Below the pieces are notes generated by a model, which had not been told where the DNA came from, made no database searches, and was given only the letters and a program-made list of their open reading frames with translations. A stretch of 64,000 bases of DNA from Mesostigma viride (taxonomy: Eukaryota; Streptophyta; Mesostigmatophyceae; Mesostigmatales; Mesostigmataceae), in NCBI GenBank assembly GCA_009746045.1, contig RPFO01000072.1, positions 1,285,330 to 1,349,329 of the forward strand, in the 5' to 3' direction. The translations under genes and the position numbers were made by a program. Below, in pieces: positions 54,467 through 64,000 of this stretch. Position 1 is the first letter of the stretch. Each line of letters begins with the position of its first letter.

Positions 54467-57146
54467 CTATCTGGCGTGCCTCCCGCGGGATTGCACACGC
54501 GGGCGCTTCCCCACTGGGGGGGGCTCATTGTCCTCTATCACCTGGGCCCACTTGGCCTTGTCCATCATCTTCTTCCAAATCACGGAGAGGCCGAGGCCCC
54601 CCATGTCCTCTACTAGCTGTTCCTTGAAGGTGCGGGCCTTGCGGCGTCTAACATCACTAGGCCCAGCCCACGTCAGGAGGTGCCGGCCAGGCTGGGCTGG
54701 TCGCAGTCCTGCGGGGGGGCCACGTGAGGTGTCTACCTGGTTGGTGCGAGCTAGGTGCCCTACAACAAGCTGCAGGCGGCGTTGCTTAATGGTGCTGGTG
54801 ATATAGGGCATGCCCTGGTACAGGTCCTCATTGCGGACATGAGCAGCATATCCTACTCTGAAAATGGAACGCAGCATGCTGGTGACCGCGCCGTCCAGCT
54901 TGCGGGCCAGGTCGGCGGTGAGGGTCCACGTCTCGGCGCCATACGTGAGAACAGGATCAAGGACGAGGACCTTGAACAGGTCCTGTTTCTCGATCTTGCC
55001 CAGGGGCTTGCGCCACAGGGCCCGGTACTGACGTAAAGCGTGCCAGGCGAGGGAGATGCGATGGTCCACATCAACCTCGCAGCTGGGGAGCAGGCTGCCC
55101 AGCAGCTTAACGCGGTCCCGATACAGGACTCGAGAGCCGTCTAGGAGATAGAGGGGCGGCGGTGAGTGGGTGAGCCCAACCGCCAGGGCCTCTGTCTTCT
55201 TGCTGACCTCAAGCCCCACTGCACGGGCCTCGAGAGCCAGGCAGTCAAGCCATGTCTGCACGTGCTCGGTGTCCTCGAAGAGGGTGGTGTCGTCTGCGTA
55301 AATGATGTCTGCTAGCCGAATCTCCGTGTCCGCACCGCCATGCCAGAATTTTTAGCAACCTGCACTCCTGGTTCCCTGCCCACGATGCGGGCAAATCGCT
55401 TGCGCGCCTGAATCATTACGTATTCGACAACAATAATGAACAGGTAGGGCGACAGCACGCAGCCCTGCCACACACCCTTCTGTAAAGGGCATGGGGGCGT
55501 GGTCCCGTAAGAAGTGCGCACCGAAGTGGTGGACCCTTCATACAGGTTGCGGATGACAGCAATCAGGGGGCGGGGGATCCTGAACAACTCGAGGATGTCC
55601 CAAAGCGCAGGCCAGAAAACCGAATCGAAGGCTTTGATGAAGTCCACCAGCACAAGGTGCAAAGGGGACTCACCAGGCTGAAGGCGTTGCAGTTCCTCCA
55701 CCAGGCGGCGAGTAGCGAAGAGCGCCTGTACTGTGTTGCGACCTGAACGGAAGCCGTGCTGAGTCTCGCTGAGGTGACCGTCCAGGGCCGTGCGCAGGCG
55801 GTTCAGGATGAGCCGCATAAGAAGCTTGAGGGGGGCACTTTGAATGCACACCCCTCTGTAGTTGCCGGGGTCGGCAGGCGACCCCTTGTTCTTGTACAGC
55901 ATCGTGCGAAAACTGTGTTGCCAGGCCGCTGGAGGTGGTTGCGACGACAGCAGAAGGCGGTTGCAGATGTCCCGGAAGAGCAGCATAACACCTGTGTCCT
56001 CGAATTCGGCTGCAAGTTTTACAACTGCGGCCGGAATCTCGTCAGAGCCGGTGGCTGCGTCATAACGCAGGCGCTGGACCGCCTCCGTGACCTCGCGAGA
56101 GGTGAAAGGAGGCATGTCAGACGGGTCGCCAAGTGGGCCGACCAGCGGGGGGACTAGGTAGTCCGCCGCTGACCTAGGCGGGGCAGGGGGCCCAGCGGGG
56201 CCGGCCAGGGCGGCCGGGCGGGCGGCGGCGGCTGGGAGCAGGGGTGGGGGCGGCGCAGCTGTCCCCACGACCTCGGCCGTGGCCGTGGCCCAGGTACGAA
56301 GCCGCTTGGCTGGGGCGCCGGGGACGTCGTGGCGGTGGGGCCGGCCGAGGCCGTCCGGGTGCCCGAGGCGCTTGTACCAGAACCAGGCCCCCTTGCCGTC
56401 GTGCTTCTGCTGGCAGCTGCGCAGGTCCTTGACCATCTGCTGAGCATCTGCCTTCTCAGCCTGCTCGTAGGCGGCCCTCAGAGCTGCTTGCAGCCCAGGT
56501 TTGGCGATCGGATCTCTGTTGCGGCGGAGCATCTGCCTGGCGGCGACCACTGTCGGTGCGTGACGGTGGACAGCAAGCTGCCGACGCGGAGGCAAGGTGG
56601 GGAGGGTGCGGGCAGCCAGGCGATACTTGGCGGCGACACCACGGAGGATCACTGAGATATCCCCGGCGGCGGAATGGCGTGTAACTGCTGTCGGCTGCCC
56701 CCGGCGTCGAATACGGCCAGGAAATCATCCCTGTGCGACATAGCGGCCTGCTCTGCTGCTGACATCTTGTCGGCATCCTTCAGCACAATCCGGAGCACTT
56801 TCAGATCTGGCTGAGGTGCCAGCTGTCGCGACGGTTTCACCCCAGGAAACCGCAATCTGATGCGAGCGAGCACGAGACGATGATCAGATTCCACTGTGCT
56901 GACAGAATCTTGCAGGACGCGAGCATCGACAACTGAGGGGCGCTGAGCCCGACGTACGCAGACATAATCAAGGCACACCACCCGATCCGACGGCCCAAAA
57001 AAGGTGGCCAGCTGCTCAGCGGGGCGTGCGAAAGAAGCATTGCATGCAACCAGCGCAGATTCTGCCAGCAGATTCGCAAATAAAGGCGTGTTACCGTTGG
57101 CTGTCGTGTTGGGTGGGGAATACTGAGCGCCCCCAGTGCCAACTGG
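54467..57146 (-). pseudogene. LINE ORF2: APE C-terminal half, RT and C-terminal domain
   Basis: The 5' part (57146-56650) carries the APE endonuclease end: LDYVCVRR and STVESDHRLVLARI with the catalytic SDH. After a shift near 56665 the frame continues through a helical linker (QMLRRNRDPIAKPGL...RAAYEQAEKADAQ, FWYKRLGHP) to RT: GSDEIPAAVVK, PGNYRGVCI, THGF-type QHGFRSGRNT, motif A VDFIKAFDSVFW, motif B GVWQGCVLSPYLF. A second shift near 55335 precedes the YADD motif (about 55292-55281) and the RT thumb LLGSLLP. The C-terminal domain shows LTYGAETWTL...RRLQLVVGHLAR. Stop at 54467. RT copies LINE RNA at a nick made by the endonuclease. Confidence 0.9.
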
Positions 57147-57445
57147 CACACTAGGAACTCGCTACTGAGAAAACTGAGATTTCCTGAGATTTCCTGAGAA
57201 AAAAACTGAGATTTCCTGAGATTTCCTGAGATTTTCCTGAGATTTCCTGAGATTTCCTGAGAAAGTGACCTGAGATTTCCTGAGATTGGCCTGAGAAAAT
57301 TGGCTTTTTCTCAGGAAATCTCAGGAAATCTCAGGGCTAAGTGGAAACTGAGATTTTACGTGGACACTGAGATTTTTTTTTCTCAGGCTGAAAATCTCAG
57401 GGCATTTTCTCAGGCGCTTAAAATCTCAGGGCATTTTCTCAGGCA

Positions 57446-58344
57446 TGCCATTGCCAGAATTAAATGTGTATTCTTACAAGCATAACACCATCATGCAATA
57501 AATCCAACAATTCATTAATGAATTAAATACGTTATTAGCACATCTTGTGGTATTAGGCGTGGCATTCATGGCATCACGCTGTTTGATAGTAATGAACTTA
57601 TGTTTCATTGTGGCATTCTGTGACTCATCATTTCAATACCATCAAAATATAAAACATCGACTCAAAACTGCTCTCATCCTATTTCTGGATTGCTAGCTGA
57701 TGGCTCATGGCCATATAACAGCTGGCATGCCAGAGCCCAGCAACGGTGGTTTCACTCAATATTGATGTGTACGTCTTCTCGTCGAGCTTGTATGCTCCAC
57801 GATCTGCATCAAGTCATCCCCCAAAGAAAGAAAGCATACAGAAAGCAAGGAGTTAAATTTACAAACATGATAATAATGCCATATGCAACATGATATTCCA
57901 AGAATGATATAGAAGGCGGGCATGCTGCCATGCATTGCGTGACTGCGTGCAGGCGTGCAGCTAGGTGTGCGTGCGTGGGCGAGTGCGTGCAGTTGTGCAT
58001 GAGTGCGTTTGTGCAGGCGTGCCTTGGCGGGTGGGTTGATGGCTGTGTGCAGGCGTGCGTGCGTGAGTGGGTGCGTGAGAGTGTGCAGCTATGTGTGCGT
58101 GTGCGTGCACTTGTGCATGTGCGCGTTTGTGCAGGCGTGCCTTGGTGGGTGGGTTGATGGCTGCGTGCATGCGTGCGTGCGAGGGTAGGTGCGTGGGAGT
58201 GTGCAGCTAGGTGTGCGTGCGTGCAGTCGGTGGGCGTGGTGAAGTCTCCGGGGTGTCGCTGTGGACATGGGTGGGGCACTGGACTCGTGGGTGATACCGT
58301 TGTGGGAGGTGAATTGGGTGGGTACTCGTGGTCCTGGGTATTGT

Positions 58345-58375
<31 letters not shown>

Positions 58376-59960
58376 TGGACTATTGGGGGGACCCCCCCCT
58401 TTGGCGGGGGTCATGGGGGACATTGTTATGGGTTGATTATGTAGTAGTTGTGAGTCGCAGTTGTAGGTAGCTCGTGCGTAGGTCACAGGTTCGTGTGAGG
58501 GTTGGGGATGCTTGGGTTGCGTGGGTGGCTTGGGTATGGTACGTAGGCGGGCTTGCCGGTGGTCGGTGCAGCAGTGTCAGTTATGGTTGAGTGGACAGCT
58601 GATTGGTTGCCCCGGAGGCCGGGGTGGATGGTTATGCTTCACGTGGATGGTGGGGTGGAGTCATCGTATGTTGGGGCAGCGGGGGGCGGGGTGGGCGGGG
58701 TGCAGTGGTGTAGGGGAACCTCGTTGTGGGGCGGTAGGTTTGTTTAGTAGGTGGTTTGTTATGTTGGTGTGGAAGGTGGTGTATGTAATACGGAAGGGTG
58801 GTAGTCAGATAGGTTGGTTTGGGGGGACTCAAGGTGGATGGTCGGGTGGGTCATCGGATGGTTTGGGGGAGGAGGGCGGTGTTACGGTGTTGTGGGGGAC
58901 CTCAGCGTGGGGGCGAGAGTAGTCCGTAGTCAGGTGGGGATGGATAACGGCATGTGGATGTCTGTGACGTATATTTGTGGGTGGGGCGGGTATGGAACAG
59001 GCAGGGGAGTGGGGCGAGTGGGAGTTAGCGGGGTGGAGGGTGCTGGCATTGTGGCGGGATGGTTGGAGGCACACGGACACACGTAATGGCAAGAGTAACT
59101 GCATGCATAGCAACATTGGACCAGCTGTTCCTAGAACATCTGCAACCCTCAGCATGCAACAACCAACAGCAACTGACAACTGCCGACAGTGACAACGTTA
59201 GCAAGATGTGACGCCAAGTCCACTGGAGACCCCGATGTAATTTCAGGTGGTTCCCAGTCCTGCCGTGTACTTCACTTAATTCGGGGCCGCACACTTCGTT
59301 TGGTGCAGCAAGGGCTCGTGGCCGGTATGGTGGTAGCCGGTAGGCTTGATTGCCATGGATATCCGGCGTGGCGGAGGGGCCGCAGGGAGCGAGGCACCAT
59401 GGAGGAGGCGATGGAGCGATTGAAGAAATGTAGGCAGTAGCCCGGTGCCCAGCAGCAGCGGAAGTGGAAATATTGCTTGACGCGGTGCGTGCGGTGGGAT
59501 GGGTAGGCACTGCCTGCCATCACCCGGACATTTCCTGTTACGGCACAGCCCGCAGTCGGCCATATTGGAGCAGACGGGCCTTGCTGCGAATCGAGGGCGT
59601 GATATTGCACGGGAAAAATCATGCCGAGAGTCTCAGGGCGTCTCGCATGGCGACAGCTGCAGCGTGAGGGCCGACAAGCTCGAGATGCAGGTCTCGTCGG
59701 TACATGTGGGCCACTGGTGAGGTCGCCAATGTGATGGAGCCCTCTCCATCGTGCCAGTCGGACATCACTCAACAGCCAACAACGATCTTTTGTGCGACCA
59801 GCAGCCTCCGAATTCCCAAGTCCGGACTCCGGACGCAGCGCCCCTCTCCAACGGACTGCACGCGGAAATTTGAAATTCAGCCCGAAGGGCACGCGCCGCG
59901 CCAGAGCTGGCACAGGAAGTGGACGTTGCACGTGAATTGGAGAACGCCACCGTGACAAAG
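57446..59960. other. CACTA-2 interior without supported genes
   Basis: Includes GTGCGTGC-rich DNA (57950-58240), a (GT)n run (about 58350-58374) and GGGTGG-rich DNA to 59050. Short ORFs on both strands reflect the biased composition. Confidence 0.55.
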
Positions 59961-60099
59961 ACCAAGGCGATAACGGCAGGTACGCAGCCTTGGCAGCGCC
60001 ATAATTTTACTTGGACACCATGCGCGGTGCTGTAGGCAGCCATATATATATCATTCACAGTGACTCGATGTAAAGTCGGGTGGTGTAATAGCGACATCA

Positions 60100-60132
60100 C
60101 CGGGCCCGCTACGTTTTTTGTAGCGGGCCCGG
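60100..60132. other. strong GC hairpin
   Basis: CCGGGCCCGCTAC pairs perfectly with GTAGCGGGCCCGG around a 7-nt T-rich loop. Role unknown. Confidence 0.75.
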
Positions 60133-60256
60133 CACCAACCAAGTGACGTGACTCTGCCAGATGATGATTTGATAACGCAGATGATTTGATAACGCAGTTC
60201 AGCATTATCAAACGTGAACGTCAAGCACTCAATCGGCGAGTTTTTCGTGAGCCAGG

Positions 60257-61875
<1,619 letters not shown>

Positions 61876-61891
61876 TGGCAGCGAGGATGGC

Positions 61892-62266
61892 ATGCCTGCA
61901 CCAAGGAAGAGGAGGGGTAAGCAGCCTGCAGCAGAAACTGATTCCTCCATCTGCAGCGGCAGTGATAATGGTAGCCAAGAGGATGTGGCTCCACCTAGCA
62001 GCGACAGTGATGACCCATGCAGCTACAATGCGTCTGAACCTGCACGGGGAAGCGTGGACGGAGGGGGAGAGGAAGGAGGCAGCCTGCAGCAGAAAATGCT
62101 GCTGATTCTGCCCGTGGTGGCGATGGCCGCGAGTATGCGGCTGAACCTACGCGGGGGAATCGTGGGCAGAGGGGGAGAGGGGGTAGGCAGCACAAGAATG
62201 TGGCTGAACCTAGCCGGGGCGACCTTGCACCAACGAGGAGAAGTGCAAGGGCGTATGGAAAAGTGA
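61892..62266 (+). CDS. small hypothetical ORF inside CACTA-2
   Basis: The ATG at 61892 opens MPAPRKRRGKQPAAETDSSI followed by a Ser/Asp/Glu-rich stretch, the type of disordered N-terminus seen in transposases. The ORF then becomes low in complexity and stops at 62266 without any catalytic motif. It may be an orphaned first exon or chance. Confidence 0.3.
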   Translation: MPAPRKRRGKQPAAETDSSICSGSDNGSQEDVAPPSSDSDDPCSYNASEPARGSVDGGGEEGGSLQQKMLLILPVVAMAASMRLNLRGGIVGRGGEGVGSTRMWLNLAGATLHQRGEVQGRMEK

Positions 62267-62781
62267 GCTACGCTGAAGCAGATTGTAGCAACTCGTCTAG
62301 TGACTGAAATTGATGTTCTTATTAAACTTGAAGAGCTGTACTCCAACTGCACAAGAAATTATTATAATTTGTAATCAAAGTGATTTCTGGTTGCGTGGTA
62401 TGAATGCGATTTCTCTGTGTGCATGAGGTTTCTCAGTTTTTCTCAGGCCTTAAGTTTCCCAGATATTCTCAGTCTCAGATTTTCTCAGGCAGCAACCTGA
62501 GAAAAAACCGGGCGCCTGAGAAATTTCGTTCCTGAGAAAAAAAAATCTCAGGCCAGGCGACTTTCTCAGGCTGATCTCAGTTTTTTCTCAGTTTTCTCAG
62601 TTTTCTCAGGTGATTTTCTCAGTTTTCCTGAGAAAACTGAGATTTTTCTCAGTTGATCTCAGGAAATCTCAGGAAATCTCAGGACATCTCAGGAAATCTC
62701 AGGAAATCTCAGGCAGCCTTCCTGAGAAAACTGAGAAAACTGAGAAAAACTGAGAAAAATCTCAGATCTGAGTTCCTAGTG

Positions 62782-63300
62782 CAGCGTGGCGTTGGCGTCG
62801 AGCAGCATAACCAGGAAGTGCCGAGCTGGGATGTTGGCCTCCTCCTCCTTGAGAGCGTCGAAGAAGGCCTGACGTTCCGCCTGAGCTCGACCCGCATGTG
62901 GTGCATATCCCACGATAACGGTTAGCGTGTGGTGTGAATGGCCCTCAGTGGCTGAAAAAGTGGCCACTAGCACACGCGGGGACCGCAGCACGATGGACTG
63001 GAGCTGCTCTGATGCTGCCGGCGAGCACAAGAGGCCCACACCACCTTGGCCCGGCGCGTCGCCGCCACCATAGTGGAACCGCCAGCCTGCACGCAGGTCG
63101 TCGACCAGCAGACCGTTGACCGCGTGCTGAGGGTCAACGGTGCGTCGGTGCTCCTGGACTCCAAGAACAGCGATCTTGTTGTCGGCGCACAGGGCGATCA
63201 GCTCGTCGACGCGTTGGCGTGCTGGGGTGCCGCCGCTCGTAGAAGGATCTGCAGGGAGGGTGCGCACGTTAAAACTTGCAATACCAAGAATGGGCCGTTG
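62782..63300 (-). pseudogene. LINE ORF2: APE endonuclease N-terminal half
   Basis: On the minus strand the frame starts around 63300 with GIASFNVRTLPADPS (the N-terminal strand with catalytic Asn). It continues with KIAVLGVQEHR (metal-binding Glu), GGVGLLCS, and VGYAPHAGRAQAERQAFFDAL, and reaches LLDANAT just before the CACTA insertion. With the C-terminal SDH beyond the insertion, all the usual APE motifs are represented in the locus. Confidence 0.88.
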
Positions 63301-63678
63301 CCCTATTAGCGGGGGGTGGGGGTGGGGGTGGGGGTGGAGAAGGGTAGTGCTGGAGGTGGGGGTGGGGGGTGGGGGGGGGAGGGGGAGGGTGGCGATTGGG
63401 GTTAATGCTTGTCAACGCATGGAGGCTTTCTTTCAGGACGGATATGCGTCGTCTCCGTCCTGGCTGGGGTCGCCGGCGTGTCGACTGGGCCTCATCCCGC
63501 TCAAGGCGGGCTAGGAGGCGTGTAAGGCTGGTAAATTGGCGGGAAGGTTGACCGTGGCGTGCCTGGCGACCTTGCATCCTGATCATGCTCGCACGGTGCG
63601 ACATGAGGATGGAAAGGGGCTTGTTTATAAAGGCTGTGCCCAAAGCCTATTGTACCGCGAGGCCGCGAGGGTGTGCCC
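63301..63678. other. LINE region between ORF1 and ORF2, with GGGGGT-rich tract
   Basis: 63310-63400 is a (GGGGGT)/(GGGGGA)-rich tract. The remainder may be the frame-shifted end of ORF1 or a spacer. Confidence 0.5.
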
Positions 63679-64000
63679 TTACCGGGCGCCATCCATACCC
63701 AGGACGTGCGTAGACGATGATGACGCAGCTGGGGCGGGCCTGGTACGGCCCGACTTGTGCCGCTTGTTAGGAGCCTGCGCCTCCGTGCGCTGGCCGTTGA
63801 TGAACAGCACGGGGGTGTCGTGGACGAGGCGGACGTAGACCTTGTGGCCTTCATTCCTGGCCTTGATCGCCACGTCGCTGCCCAGCAGACCGTTCTTGAT
63901 GACTAGCTGGGCCGGTGAGAGGAGGTCGTCGAGGCTCGGCGCGTTTCTCCCGCCTAGGAGCTTGCGGGCCTGGTGGAGTACCTTCACCTTGCTGGCCACA
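63679..64000 (-). CDS. LINE ORF1-like C-terminal segment (partial)
   Basis: The frame enters from the right edge and reads KVKVLHQARKLLGGRNAP, DDLLSPAQLVIKNGL, KARNEGHKVYVRLVHDTPVL and FINGQRTEA. The order 'helix - DDLLSPAQ - K/R helix - strand - INGxR' matches the C-terminal domain of L1-type ORF1 proteins, which bind element RNA. It is located directly upstream of the APE-RT ORF as expected, and stops at 63679. The N-terminus is outside the window. Confidence 0.55.
   Translation of the reverse strand, partial: VASKVKVLHQARKLLGGRNAPSLDDLLSPAQLVIKNGLLGSDVAIKARNEGHKVYVRLVHDTPVLFINGQRTEAQAPNKRHKSGRTRPAPAASSSSTHVLGMDGAR

Overview
The window reads as eukaryotic nuclear DNA from a large, repeat-rich genome. 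Coding exons are separated by GT-AG introns, retrotransposons and DNA transposons are nested in one another, long microsatellites and minisatellites are frequent, and there are no operons or ribosome-binding sites. A green-lineage alga (prasinophyte or streptophyte) is my best guess. It rests mainly on the Ty3/gypsy element carrying a cytosine methyltransferase, a combination I recall from the streptophyte alga Klebsormidium; nothing here is diagnostic. Many reading frames are broken by single-base shifts, several at G/C runs, so part of the damage may be unpolished long-read sequence rather than decay.

Layout. (1) 1-8403, minus strand: a Ty3/gypsy retrotransposon, gag - protease - DNA cytosine-5 methyltransferase (DNMT3-like motifs) - reverse transcriptase - RNase H, running off the left edge. 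Its RT is split just before the YIDD motif by a 1.49-kb hAT-type element with an 8-bp target duplication. (2) 8509-48547: a putative 40-kb DNA transposon bounded by inverted terminal repeats (first 24 nt identical) and a 4-bp duplication ATCC. Its left genes are all on the minus strand and its right genes all on the plus strand, with satellite DNA and an inserted LINE in the middle. It carries several multi-exon genes of unknown function, a DDE-like transposase gene (35.8-46.8 kb), and more than 20 copies of a 22-nt palindrome confined to introns and gene flanks. A 7.46-kb CACTA element sits inside one transposase intron. (3) 48552-54273: mostly non-coding DNA with a 735-bp hAT-like MITE, a stub of the central LINE, and a 1.7-kb piggyBac-like element with TTAA ends. 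(4) 54276-64000, minus strand: an L1-like LINE (ORF1, APE endonuclease, RT), whose endonuclease is interrupted by a 5.6-kb CACTA element. That element contains sequence related to the CACTA element of region 2.

No conventional host housekeeping gene, rRNA, convincing tRNA or CRISPR array is visible. The most notable items are the 40-kb TIR/TSD-bounded element with its palindrome-studded phase-0 introns, and the methyltransferase-carrying gypsy element.
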